A DNA stretch of 64,000 nucleotides from SAR324 cluster bacterium (GTDB lineage Bacteria > SAR324 > JACQKK01). Below, piece by piece: positions 42,992-51,655 of this stretch (positions are counted from its first letter, which is position 1; every line of letters begins with the position of its first letter). The notes below the pieces were generated by a model. That model made no database searches. It had not been told where the DNA came from and worked only from the letters and a program-made list of their open reading frames with translations. Made by a program: the position numbers and the translations under genes. The stretch is from NCBI GenBank assembly GCA_022574555.1, contig JACZRV010000001.1, forward strand, positions 1 to 64,000, given 5' to 3'.

Positions 42992-44215
42992 ATGGGGAAA
43001 AATAGGGCGTTGTGGGTATTGTGGGGTGGTGAATTGGCCTCGCGGGTGGGGGAAAGCTTCTTCCAGATCGCCCTGCTTTGGTACCTCGTGGAGACCGCCG
43101 GGTCGAACCTCGCCGTCGGCATGATTACCATGGTGGGCTACCTTCCGGCGATCGTGGTGGGCGTCTGGGCCGGCGTGTTCGTGGACCGCATGGATTACCG
43201 CCTTGCGATGTTGGGGGCCAATGCCATGCGCGCCGCGTGCGTGCTGGCCTTCCCTTTCTTTTACCTCATCGGCTATCTGCCTCCGGCGCTGATCGCTCTT
43301 TTGGCCTTCCTGGTGACCAGCTTCTCCGCTTTCTTCAATCCCGCCCGGGACGCCCTCATTCCCCTGCTGGCCAGGGGGGACGATCTGTTGGGGGCCAATT
43401 CCCTGGTGCAAAGCGCGTGGCAGTTTTCCCTGTTGATCGGCCCATTTCTGGCCGCGATGCTGCTTCCTTGGATAGACACGATCTATCTTTTCGTCCCGGT
43501 CTCCTGCGCGTTCGCCTTATCGCTGATGGTGCTGATCACGCTGCCCGCCGGCCATCGCTCGACCGCTGAGGCGTCGCCGGCAAGGGCCTCGGCAAGCCCG
43601 GCCATGGAAACCTTTCACCGGGAATTCCGGCAGGGACTGGACTATCTGACCCGGGAACGGCGGATTTTCTGGATCTGGGTGATCACGGTGGTCAACAACT
43701 TTTTCCTGATGGGCCCGGTGATCGTGGGCATGCCCATCTATGTCAAACAATACCTGGGCGGTTCGGGCACGGATTTCGCCCTGATCGAAGGGATTTATGC
43801 CGGTGGCATGATCTTTTCCACCTGGATCATCTCACGCTTTGGCCGCCGCTGGGATCCCGTGCGCACGCTGATGATCGGTCTCATCTACGACGGGCTGACA
43901 TTCATCCCCATGCTGTGGCTGACTTCCGTTTCACAAACGGCAGTGCTGATCCTGATTCACTCCCTGGGCATCCCCACCATCACCATCTCCCGCCTGATAG
44001 CCCTTCAGCGCATCGTGCGCCCTGAGATGCGGGGCCGCATCTTTTCCTATTTCCATCTGGCGGTGGCAGGGATGACCGCCGTATCCATCGGCGCCGTGGG
44101 GATCGTATTGTCCTGGCTGTCCATCCAGGAACTCTTTGCCGTCATCGGCTGTCTGTGCGCCGCGACCGGCGTCTTCGGCCTGCTGCTTCCGCAATTGCGC
44201 AATGCGGCTTCCTGA
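42992..44215 (+). CDS. Major facilitator superfamily transporter
   Basis: This 407-residue protein has about 12 hydrophobic segments and resembles the MFS-3/enterobactin-exporter-like group of efflux permeases. The first helix starts with LWVLWGGELASRVGESFFQIALLWYL, followed by the GVWAGVFVDRMDYRLAM loop between helices 2 and 3 and an FFNPARDALIPLLA segment typical of this group. The substrate is unknown. The start at 42992 removes a 23-residue upstream extension. Confidence 0.88.
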   Translation: MGKNRALWVLWGGELASRVGESFFQIALLWYLVETAGSNLAVGMITMVGYLPAIVVGVWAGVFVDRMDYRLAMLGANAMRAACVLAFPFFYLIGYLPPALIALLAFLVTSFSAFFNPARDALIPLLARGDDLLGANSLVQSAWQFSLLIGPFLAAMLLPWIDTIYLFVPVSCAFALSLMVLITLPAGHRSTAEASPARASASPAMETFHREFRQGLDYLTRERRIFWIWVITVVNNFFLMGPVIVGMPIYVKQYLGGSGTDFALIEGIYAGGMIFSTWIISRFGRRWDPVRTLMIGLIYDGLTFIPMLWLTSVSQTAVLILIHSLGIPTITISRLIALQRIVRPEMRGRIFSYFHLAVAGMTAVSIGAVGIVLSWLSIQELFAVIGCLCAATGVFGLLLPQLRNAAS

Positions 44216-44369
44216 ATTCGCAGCACTACCCAAATACCCGCCAGTTGATCGGCGGAGCCGGTTCGGCTAGGGTGGGCGAATAGTCCACTCGTGGCATGCA
44301 GGGAGCGAAAGCCGCAAGGCTGGGCAATTCGTGCCGAGTCGCGGGTGGCGTGCGCACAAGGAGCGAACC

Positions 44370-45458
44370 ATGAAGGCGTCCCACATATTTTTAATCATCG
44401 CGGCCATCGCCATCGGCTGGGTCTTCTTTCGGGGAGGCGAGGATCGGTACGGCTCCAGACGGTCTCAAATCGACTACAGCCGGTTGGCGGTCTCCCAGGG
44501 TCTAACCGCCGAGGCCGCCGCCCTGAACCTCGAGCCGGACCTGGATGTGGCCCTGTTGCCCGAGATCGGCAAGCAGGTGATCCGCGAGGCGGCACAAGCC
44601 GGATTGACCGAGCAGGCGTTCCTGCAGCAGGTGATCCAGGAAGTGAGCAACCGCATTCGCGAGATCAGCACGATCGACCTGAACGGCGACGACGTGGTCG
44701 ACCCGATCCTGATCAAGCCGGAGCCTCTGGAGGGCGAGCAATTCGTCATCCTTTCGATTCGCGTGCCGGCACACGACGCCTACCCCTTGCCCGACGCGGG
44801 TGACAGCACCGCCTGGAAGGATGTGGAGACCATCGAGGTGGCCACCATGACCATTTCCATGGACAAGGAGGCGCTCACGGTGCAGGCCCAGGGGAATCAG
44901 CACGTTTATCCCAACCAGGCGGGTCAGCATTACGTAGTGTATGATCGCAGCCCCAGCTTCCTGCAAATGTACGTCGGCATGCGGATGATGGAATGGATGT
45001 TCTTTCCCCGCTACTACGGATTCTACGGTCCGGGATTCGGCTATGGCATGTACCGGCCCATGGGGGTTCCCCTGATGGCATCCAGACGGGCCGGCGTCGT
45101 ATCCAGTCGCGGATATTCCAGGAGCACGGCCAGCACCCGATCGGCCATCAGCACCCGCGCGGGCGGCGCCCCAAGAAGCCAATACAGCAGGGCCTATCCC
45201 AGCAAGCCCCCGCGCTCGCTCAACCAATTGGGGTCATCGGCCAAATTTCAGCGGCGCCAGGCTGCCCGCGTGGGTGCTGGCGGCTTCGCGCGCAGCTCCG
45301 CCAGCCGGAGTGGAATCAGCCGTTCATCCAGTTCCTTCTCCCGGCAGCGCGGCGCGAGCCGCACCAGGATCGCCTCGACACGCAGAAGCATTGGCCGGCG
45401 CGGATTCGGCGGATTCGGACGGCGTGGTTTCGGTGGCGGATTCCGCTTCCGCCGGTGA
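44370..45458 (+). CDS. Membrane-anchored or exported protein with a basic RSG-rich tail
   Basis: The 362-residue protein starts with a signal peptide or anchor (MKASHIFLIIAAIAIGWVFF). A middle helical region is followed by DLNGDDVVDPI near 115-125, which fits a calcium-binding EF-hand-like loop. A glycine- and tyrosine-rich segment follows (YYGFYGPGFGYGMYRPMG). The last 140 residues are low-complexity serine, arginine and glycine, ending in GRRGFGGFGRRGFGGGFRFRR-like repeats with a strong positive charge. I do not recognise the family. The tail could bind an acidic polymer such as polysaccharide or nucleic acid. Confidence 0.7.
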   Translation: MKASHIFLIIAAIAIGWVFFRGGEDRYGSRRSQIDYSRLAVSQGLTAEAAALNLEPDLDVALLPEIGKQVIREAAQAGLTEQAFLQQVIQEVSNRIREISTIDLNGDDVVDPILIKPEPLEGEQFVILSIRVPAHDAYPLPDAGDSTAWKDVETIEVATMTISMDKEALTVQAQGNQHVYPNQAGQHYVVYDRSPSFLQMYVGMRMMEWMFFPRYYGFYGPGFGYGMYRPMGVPLMASRRAGVVSSRGYSRSTASTRSAISTRAGGAPRSQYSRAYPSKPPRSLNQLGSSAKFQRRQAARVGAGGFARSSASRSGISRSSSSFSRQRGASRTRIASTRRSIGRRGFGGFGRRGFGGGFRFRR

Positions 45459-45586
45459 TGGCATATCGTCCTGGTGCGGAGCCTATCGCCAGCGATCCGT
45501 ACGCGCCACCAGCGGCCCGAATGGGCAGAAAGACCGGCAGTGTTGCCATTTTTGCGGAGCGCGTCCTCCCGCCACTCTTCCTGCTG

Positions 45587-45614
45587 CCATCCGATAGCCG
45601 CCATCCGATGGCCG
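45587..45614. repeat. 14-bp imperfect tandem duplication
   Basis: CCATCCGATAGCCG is followed by CCATCCGATGGCCG (13 of 14 identical), in the spacer before galE. Confidence 0.65.
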
Positions 45615-45672
45615 CGGGAAAATTGCCCTCCGATAATTTCTTGTCCATGTGAACTCTCCCTATCGGCGATCG

Positions 45673-46692
45673 ATGAATATCCTGGTTACCGGAGGGGCGG
45701 GCTACATCGGTTCACACGCGGCCAAACTGCTGCAAAATCAGGGACATCTCCCCGTGGTCTTGGACGACCTCAGCACGGGCCACCAGGAGTTTGTCCGTTA
45801 CGGCCCCTTCGTGCAGGGAGACGTGCGTGACGAGACCCTGATCCTCGAAACGCTGCGCCAATTCAAGATCGGCGCGGTGATGCACTTCGCCGCGAAGATC
45901 TCCGTGGAGGAATCCACCCGCCTGCCCGAGCAGTATTTTTCCACCAATGTGGGGGGCGCGATCAGCCTGTTGAGCGCGATGAAGCGGGCCGAGGTGAAAA
46001 GACTGGTCTTCTCCAGCAGCGCAGCGGTCTACGGGGAACCCCGCGCGGAACTCATCGGCGAAGATCATCCGACCGATCCGGTCAACCCATACGGCACCAC
46101 CAAATTACACGCCGAGCAGGCGATCCGCGCCATCGCCCCATCGTTCGGCCTGAAAGCGGCCTTCCTACGCTATTTCAATGTAGTGGGGGCTGACCCCGAC
46201 GGGGATATCTGGGAGTGGCACGATCCGGAAACTCACGTCCTGCCTAATTTGCTGCGGGCCATGGGCGACGGCTTGCCGTTTCAGCTCTACGGCGATGATT
46301 ACGCCACGCCCGACGGCACGGCAATCCGGGACTATGTCAACGTGCTGGACCTGACCGCGGTGCACCTCGACGCGCTGGCGCGGCTGGAGCGCACCGGCGA
46401 GGAGCCGATCCTCATATCCAACGTGGGCCTGGGTGCCGGCATTTCAGTTCATCAGCTGGTCTCGCTCGCGGAAACGGTTTGCGGAAAACGGGTCCATGCC
46501 AGGGTCTCTCCCCGCCGCAGGGGCGACCCACCCAGGCTGGTAGCCGATAATTCGTTCCTCAAAACCTGGAGCGAGGCCTGGTCGCGCGGTTTTCGGCCGA
46601 TGGAGCAGACGTTGCGGGAACTGATGGCAGTTTCCGGGAACCGCCCCGAATCCGATCCGTCACCTCCCGAAATTACAACACGGCGCCATTAA
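45673..46692 (+). CDS. galE: UDP-glucose 4-epimerase
   Basis: GalE interconverts UDP-glucose and UDP-galactose for surface polysaccharide. The 339-residue protein begins MNILVTGGAGYIGSHAAKLL, has the SSSAAVYG active-site serine segment near 117-124 and YGTTK near 146-150 with the catalytic tyrosine and lysine. The second half carries the ILPNLLRAM-like and DYVNVLDL substrate-binding segments. The start at 45673 was preferred over 45649, which lacks a family match. Confidence 0.94.
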   Translation: MNILVTGGAGYIGSHAAKLLQNQGHLPVVLDDLSTGHQEFVRYGPFVQGDVRDETLILETLRQFKIGAVMHFAAKISVEESTRLPEQYFSTNVGGAISLLSAMKRAEVKRLVFSSSAAVYGEPRAELIGEDHPTDPVNPYGTTKLHAEQAIRAIAPSFGLKAAFLRYFNVVGADPDGDIWEWHDPETHVLPNLLRAMGDGLPFQLYGDDYATPDGTAIRDYVNVLDLTAVHLDALARLERTGEEPILISNVGLGAGISVHQLVSLAETVCGKRVHARVSPRRRGDPPRLVADNSFLKTWSEAWSRGFRPMEQTLRELMAVSGNRPESDPSPPEITTRRH

Positions 46693-46710
46693 CGCCTTTT
46701 AAACGCCTAT
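46689..46710. repeat. 11-bp imperfect tandem duplication
   Basis: TTAACGCCTTT is followed by TAAACGCCTAT (9 of 11 identical). The galE stop codon (TAA at 46690-46692) lies within the first copy. Confidence 0.4.
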
Positions 46711-46739
46711 TACGATGGCAGCCTGAATTCTTGAGGCCG

Positions 46740-47456
46740 ATGAAAACAGATTTCATGCAATCCACGGTCATCAACAAATCAAGCGCTACGCGGCGATATG
46801 ATCCTGTCGAAATCGCTCGGCTATCTTCGCGCTCGAAATTCAGAAACTATTTCATCGGCAGATATGAGGCGTACTGGAACGTCATCTGGTGCGCAATAAC
46901 TTTGATGCTGGCCCTTGATGCTATTCTGTTCGCCATCGAAAACAGGGAGATAGAGTCTTTGGTCTACTTCCTGATCCATATGGAGATCGCGATATTGTTC
47001 CTTGTCAGGAATCAGCCCAGGGCCATCTCGGATAATTCAACGGGTTACCTCGTGGCCGTGCTATCTACCTTCTACTTGTTTCTCTTCGATCCGGATCCCA
47101 GCCTCCAGACCGCGTTGCAGCCAGTGGGATTGGCCGTGACATTGGCCGGGAGCGCATTATGCCTGCTTTCCATTCTTTCGATCGGGAGATGTTTCGGTAT
47201 ATTGCCCATGGATCGGGGCCTCCAGACCAATCATATGTACCGTTTCGTTCGCCATCCCATATACGCTTCCTACATCGTCATGGATCTCGGATTGCTGCTC
47301 TCCTACTCATCCCTTTGGAATCTTTTGGTTCTGGGCATCGGCATTGCTCTCTTCTTGTGGCGGATCGGGTTCGAGGAGCATCTATTGGCCGGGAATTCGG
47401 GCTATCGCATGTATCGCAAAACCACGCCGTTCAGGCTGATACCCGGCGTATACTGA
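46740..47456 (+). CDS. Isoprenylcysteine carboxyl methyltransferase-family membrane protein
   Basis: This 238-residue membrane protein has five or six hydrophobic helices. The C-terminal part carries the family pattern: YRFVRHPIYASYIVMDLG, then RIGFEEHLLAGNSGYRMYRK and RLIPGVY, as in ICMT/PEMT-type methyltransferases that bind SAM and modify lipid-like substrates. Bacterial members do not act on prenylated CAAX proteins as far as known, and the substrate is open. It follows galE by 47 bp. The ATG at 46740 follows GAGG; a TTG at 46731 is in frame. Confidence 0.8.
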   Translation: MKTDFMQSTVINKSSATRRYDPVEIARLSSRSKFRNYFIGRYEAYWNVIWCAITLMLALDAILFAIENREIESLVYFLIHMEIAILFLVRNQPRAISDNSTGYLVAVLSTFYLFLFDPDPSLQTALQPVGLAVTLAGSALCLLSILSIGRCFGILPMDRGLQTNHMYRFVRHPIYASYIVMDLGLLLSYSSLWNLLVLGIGIALFLWRIGFEEHLLAGNSGYRMYRKTTPFRLIPGVY

Positions 47457-47500
47457 CCGGCGAATATCCTGGGCCCGGCATGGGGCCAGCCGTCGAATAC

Positions 47501-47545
47501 CCTTCAATAGATTCGCCTTCAATAGATTCGCCTTCAATAAATTCG
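47501..47545. repeat. 15-bp tandem triplication over the 3' end of the RNA methyltransferase gene
   Basis: CCTTCAATAGATTCG occurs twice exactly, followed by a third copy with one change. Read on the reverse strand the third copy holds the last codons and stop of the methyltransferase gene, so the terminal codons and the stop are repeated in frame beyond the gene end. Confidence 0.9.
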
Positions 47546-48694
47546 GTAATGCAAGAGGCGGCACTCGAGCGCGCCGTTGAACAGGATATGGCGCCGGGCG
47601 GGACGCAGTCCGATGGATTTGATCAGCTCGCCTTGAGCTGTAAAGACATGAGCGTCCCACCCGGTAAAGCGCTGCTTCATCACGTCGCCCAGGGCTTTGT
47701 ATAGCTCGGGGAGGTTCTCTTCCCGTCCGCTGCGCTCGCCATAGGGCGGGTTGACCATCAATACGCCCACGCCGGAACGGGGCGGAGTCTGACGAAAGTC
47801 CCGCTCGACGAATTCGATAGCGCCACCCACGCCGGCCGCCTCGGCGTTTTGCCGCGCCATGGCGATCATGCGGGGGTCGCGGTCGGCCGCCTGGATCTCC
47901 ACCTCTATGGGGCGGATGGCCTTGCGGGCTTCGGCGCACAGCCTGTTCCAGGTGGATTTCTGGTAATCGGGCCAGTTCTGAAAGCCGAACCGGGACCGCG
48001 TGAGGCCCGGAGCCCGATTGGCGGCGATCAGGGCGGCCTCGATGGCCAGCGTGCCCGCTCCGGTCATGGGGTCGAAGAAGGGACGCTCGCCGCGCCACCC
48101 GGTCAGCCCGATCAGAGCGGCCGCCAGATTTTCCTTCAAAGGCGCATCGGCCGTGCCGCTGCGATAGCCCCTTTTGAAAAGGGGCGCACCCGAGGTATCC
48201 AGGCAAAGGGTGCATTCGGTTCCCTCGAACCACGCCTGAATCTGGAGATGGGGTTGCTCCCTGTCCACTGAAGGGCGCCGGCCGAAGGTTTCCCGGAACT
48301 GATCCACCACGGCGTCTTTGATGCGCCGGGAAAGAAATTGGCTGTGGGTGAAGGGGGTTCGCCCCAGCCGCACTCGAACCGCCAGGGTCTGATCGGCCGA
48401 CATATGTGAAAACCAATCCACCTCCCGCACCTCGCGATACAGGGCACGGTCGTCCCGGCACGGAAAGCGTCGCAGCACGCGCAGCACCCTGGCCCCGCTG
48501 CGCAACCACAGATTAGCCCGGTAGCAATCCTCCAGGGTGCCCGTGAAGAAGGCTCCTCCTTCCTCCGCGGCGATCTCCGGCAAACCCAGCGCGTTCATTT
48601 CCGCCAGCAATACCGGCTCCAGACCGCGCGGCACCGGCACGAAATGCAGCGACCGCGGGCGGGGCCTCGGTTTACGAACGTGCGGTTCCTTCAT
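47534..48694 (-). CDS. THUMP-domain class I RNA methyltransferase (RlmL-N-like)
   Basis: This 386-residue protein has an N-terminal ferredoxin-like and THUMP RNA-binding region (about 15-170) and a Rossmann methyltransferase domain with the SAM-binding motif MTGAGTLAIEAALIAANRAPG near 205-225 and catalytic NPPYGER near 315. This matches the N-terminal half of Escherichia coli RlmL, which makes m2G2445 of 23S rRNA, and the stand-alone YpsC family. It overlaps the rsfS gene by 23 bp. Confidence 0.9.
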   Translation of the reverse strand: MKEPHVRKPRPRPRSLHFVPVPRGLEPVLLAEMNALGLPEIAAEEGGAFFTGTLEDCYRANLWLRSGARVLRVLRRFPCRDDRALYREVREVDWFSHMSADQTLAVRVRLGRTPFTHSQFLSRRIKDAVVDQFRETFGRRPSVDREQPHLQIQAWFEGTECTLCLDTSGAPLFKRGYRSGTADAPLKENLAAALIGLTGWRGERPFFDPMTGAGTLAIEAALIAANRAPGLTRSRFGFQNWPDYQKSTWNRLCAEARKAIRPIEVEIQAADRDPRMIAMARQNAEAAGVGGAIEFVERDFRQTPPRSGVGVLMVNPPYGERSGREENLPELYKALGDVMKQRFTGWDAHVFTAQGELIKSIGLRPARRHILFNGALECRLLHYRIY

Positions 48695-49064
48695 CGGATG
48701 AGGCGGGTGGCTTGGGCACCGGGGGCGGAAATGGTTCGTGGGGAAACGATTGCAGCAGACCCTCCAGGTCGTAGTAGAGGCGGGTTTCTGGATGAAATAT
48801 GTGTACGATCACAACGTCGAAGTCCAACAAAACCCAGCTGCCCTCGGAGAAACCCTCGATGCCCCTCGGCGCAAAGCCGCACTCCTTGAGCCGCGCCTCG
48901 ATCTTGTTGCTGATTCCCTTGACGTGGGCCTGGGAGCGGCCGCTGCAGATGACGATGAAATCGGTCACCGTGGAACGATTCTGCAAGTCGTAGAGTAGGA
49001 TCTCCTCCGCTTTGAGATCCTGCGCCGCGGTGATGATCAATTGCGCGCGTTCTCGATCCTGCAT
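48672..49064 (-). CDS. rsfS: Ribosomal silencing factor RsfS
   Basis: RsfS binds uL14 on the large subunit and blocks subunit joining in poor nutrient conditions. The 130-residue chain carries the family signature TDFIVICSGRSQAHVKGISNKIE and GFAPRGIEGFSEGSWVLLDFDVVIVHIFHPETRLYYDLEGLL-type sequence. A short proline-rich tail follows. Its end overlaps the start of the RNA methyltransferase gene, so translation may be coupled. nadD, a frequent neighbour, is absent. Confidence 0.95.
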   Translation of the reverse strand: MQDRERAQLIITAAQDLKAEEILLYDLQNRSTVTDFIVICSGRSQAHVKGISNKIEARLKECGFAPRGIEGFSEGSWVLLDFDVVIVHIFHPETRLYYDLEGLLQSFPHEPFPPPVPKPPASSDEGTARS

Positions 49065-49335
49065 CCGGTTCCGTTCGGCTCTCTCGGTGCTGGGTTATCG
49101 TCAATGCCACCAAGATGCCCCAATCGGGAGCGATCGTCTACGGGTTTGTTCGCCGGAAAAACGCAAAGCTCGCACTCGAATCCGTCAAACAGCGGGCATT
49201 GGAGGGTTTCGACAAGAATCGACTCACCATCGAAATGAAGGAAAAGCTGAAGCCCCGCGCTCCGGCCTGCCTTGACCCGCATCGGCAGGGACGCCCGCGC
49301 CCACCGCCGCACGGGGTAAAATGTTATGTGCTGAT

Positions 49336-49363
49336 ATTATAAATTAAATTGGCTTCGTTTGAA
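49336..49363 (-). promoter_or_regulatory. Candidate sigma70 promoter towards rsfS
   Basis: On the reverse strand TTCAAA (49363-49358) is followed after 16 bp by a perfect TATAAT (49341-49336). The predicted leader of rsfS would be about 265 nt. Confidence 0.45.
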
Positions 49364-49475
49364 AAAATCGGCGGCACTGCGGCCCTATCCGCCCAACGCC
49401 TGCCCTGATTTTGTCCAAAGCCTGTCGTAGGACGGAGAAGGCTCCGGGCGGAGGAGCAACCCTTCATCTGCTCCC

Positions 49476-49507
49476 CATTGTAACCGAATTTCATTGTAAC
49501 CGAATTT
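49476..49507. repeat. 16-bp perfect tandem duplication
   Basis: CATTGTAACCGAATTT occurs twice head to tail in the rsfS-tatB spacer. Confidence 0.85.
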
Positions 49508-49815
49508 CCGGCCGCCGCCCAGACCCAGGCCGAAAATGGCCGGGAATTGCCGGGAAAGGCTAGGGAAACGACATTCCTGGCTCTTCGCACGGCATACTTT
49601 GAAACCCGGCACCGGCTCGCTTGGGGGCTTTACGCTCGTCCTGTAAATGTACGGGCTGCTGACCGTCTTGTTTCCATGGCGTGAGATTGCATGAGCGGGC
49701 CCAATATGACCTTGCCACGACCCGAACTACGGGATAAGATTTTGTAGTCACCGGCTCGGGTTCCGTGACCCAAGTCATCTCCGCGATATCCCCGTCGTAA
49801 TTGGAGTTTCAGGCC

Positions 49816-50808
49816 ATGTTTGGCATCGGCATGAACGAAATTATGCTGCTGGTGATCTTGGGTGTGGTCATCATCGGACCCAAGCGCCTGCCCGAGGTGG
49901 CGCGGACGATGGGCAAGCTCATGGCCCAATTCAAGCGTGCCACCAACGATTTGCGCAGCGCCGTCAGCGATGAGATCAACACCCACGAGGAACTCAAGGA
50001 CCTCAAAGAGATCAGTTCGGAAATCAATTCCAGCGTCCGCGATATCAAGGGCCGCGCCCAGGAATATATCGAGGCAGAGATGTCCAACGAGGCTTCCATC
50101 GCCGGATCGGTAGGCCGGGACATGAAGGAATTGGCCGATGGCGTGAAATCTTCCGTGCGTGAAGGGGCCGAGGAAGTGTCGGGGACAACGTTGCACCCAA
50201 GTCCGCCGGATGGCGTCCCGGGAAGCCTTGCCAAAATTACCGGCGGACATAAGTACGAAGCCGATCCCCAAATTGCCTCCGATGAGCCCGTCGCCGCCGA
50301 AGAGTCCGGCACCTCAGAAGAGCCCGGCGCCGCCGAAGAGTCCGGCACCGCCGATGCTTCCGGCGGCGATTCCGCCGTGGGCGAAACCGGCGGGGACGGA
50401 CCGGAAGCGTCGGAGCCGAAGGGTTCCGGCATCGAAGGCGTGTCCCAGGAGGGGTTCGCCCGTTACCAGGCGCGCCACTCCGTCGTTCCCAAGGCCGAGG
50501 AGCCCACCCCGGGACCTGCCGTGGACCTGGTGGATTCTCCGGAGGATGCGGCGATAGCGGAAATCGATGCCCGAAACAGGGCTTTGGAATCCGCCGCGGA
50601 ATCGTCCGCAAAGTCCTCTGCGGAGTCCTCCACGGAATCCTCTGCGGAATCCTCTGCGGAATCCTCTGCGGAATCCTCTGCAAAGGACGGGGGAATGGAT
50701 GCACCGCAGGCGGGCGAACCATCGGCTGCAAGCGACGCAACCGAAACGATCTCCCAATCCGACGCGGGAACCGATCACGATCGCACCTCGCCCGGCGGTG
50801 ATGGTTGA
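49816..50808 (+). CDS. tatB: Sec-independent translocase subunit TatB with a long acidic tail
   Basis: TatB recognises twin-arginine signal peptides in the TatBC complex. The N-terminal helix and hinge (MFGIGMNEIMLLVILGVVIIGPKRLPEVARTMGK-like pattern, glutamate at 8 and GP at about 21) match TatB/TatA proteins, and the following amphipathic helix fits TatB better. The 330-residue length is about twice the usual; residues from about 140 on form a low-complexity acidic tail with EESGT and ESSA repeats. tatA and tatC are not adjacent. A TTG at 49801 is in frame, but the ATG at 49816 gives the family start. Confidence 0.85.
   Translation: MFGIGMNEIMLLVILGVVIIGPKRLPEVARTMGKLMAQFKRATNDLRSAVSDEINTHEELKDLKEISSEINSSVRDIKGRAQEYIEAEMSNEASIAGSVGRDMKELADGVKSSVREGAEEVSGTTLHPSPPDGVPGSLAKITGGHKYEADPQIASDEPVAAEESGTSEEPGAAEESGTADASGGDSAVGETGGDGPEASEPKGSGIEGVSQEGFARYQARHSVVPKAEEPTPGPAVDLVDSPEDAAIAEIDARNRALESAAESSAKSSAESSTESSAESSAESSAESSAKDGGMDAPQAGEPSAASDATETISQSDAGTDHDRTSPGGDG
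50635..50682 (+). repeat. tatB: 12-bp repeat, four copies, inside tatB
   Basis: GAATCCTCTGCG occurs three times exactly and once with a final change, encoding repeated ESSA in the protein tail. The unit keeps the reading frame. Confidence 0.85.
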
Positions 50809-50971
50809 ATTGTTCCCAATTCCCTAGCTATCCGATGTGAATGCTCCCTCCCCAGCATCGCGGGTGAGGGACGTGGCAGGGGAGGGACATGGCGGGGGAT
50901 TGCACCGAGAGCACGCCGCGGAGGAACATTCGCGGCGGCCATCTACGATACCCAGCACCAGCAGACAGACC

Positions 50972-51655
50972 ATGAGCGATCGGGAGACGGAAAAGCGGCT
51001 TGCAGCCGAGGCTGCGGTGGCGTTGGTCGAGGAGGGCATGGCCATCGGACTTGGCACCGGCAGCACGGCCGCCTACGCCATTCGTAAGCTTGGGGAACGG
51101 GTCAAGAGCGGGTTGGCGGTGCGCGCTCTTCCCACGTCCGCCCAAACGGCCGATCTGGCCCGAGAGGTGGGCATCCCCCTCATCGGCTTCGATAGGGTCA
51201 CGTCACTCGATATGACCCTGGACGGAGCCGACGAAATCGACCCCGCACTTAACCTGATCAAGGGCGGCGGAGGGGCGCTCTTTCGCGAAAAGATCGTGGC
51301 GGCGGCCTCCCGGCGATTGATCATCTTCGCCGACAGTTCCAAGCGCGTGGACACCCTGGGCCGCTTTCCCCTGCCGTTGGAGGTCAACCCCTTCGGCTGG
51401 CAGGTGGCGGCGGAACAGGTGCGCGCCCTGGGCGCCCAGGTAAGCCTTCGCAGCCGTGACGGGACGCTTTTCACCACCGACAACCAGGGTTACATCCTCG
51501 ATTGCTTGTTCGACACGATCGAAGACCCCGCCGCTCTGGAGCGGAAACTGAAGGCGATCGTGGGCATCGTGGAAACCGGCCTCTTCGTCGGCATGGCCGA
51601 AATGGCCTGTGTGGCCGTGGGTGAGACCGTCCACGAGATTTTGCCGGCGAATTAA
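50972..51655 (+). CDS. rpiA: Ribose-5-phosphate isomerase A
   Basis: RpiA interconverts ribose 5-phosphate and ribulose 5-phosphate. The 227-residue protein has GLGTGSTA (near 30-37), DGADEIDPALNLIKGGGGAL (near 85-105) with the catalytic aspartates, and the glutamate of LFREKI. The start at 50972 (MSDRETEKRLAAE) was chosen over 50837, whose extra residues have no family match. Confidence 0.95.
   Translation: MSDRETEKRLAAEAAVALVEEGMAIGLGTGSTAAYAIRKLGERVKSGLAVRALPTSAQTADLAREVGIPLIGFDRVTSLDMTLDGADEIDPALNLIKGGGGALFREKIVAAASRRLIIFADSSKRVDTLGRFPLPLEVNPFGWQVAAEQVRALGAQVSLRSRDGTLFTTDNQGYILDCLFDTIEDPAALERKLKAIVGIVETGLFVGMAEMACVAVGETVHEILPAN

Larger units (their letters stand above)
49065..49815. other. 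Longest gene-free spacer, between divergent rsfS and tatB
   Basis: This 751-bp region has no convincing gene. A 91-codon reverse frame (49037-49312) and a 75-codon forward frame (49115-49342) overlap each other, and neither has a binding site or recognisable sequence. It holds a good reverse-strand promoter at 49336-49363 and a 16-bp tandem duplication at 49476-49507. Confidence 0.5.

Noticed and set aside
49037-49342. Overlapping 91-codon reverse and 75-codon forward ORFs in the rsfS-tatB spacer
   Set aside because: They overlap each other, have no ribosome binding sites and no motif, so at most one is real and neither can be supported.
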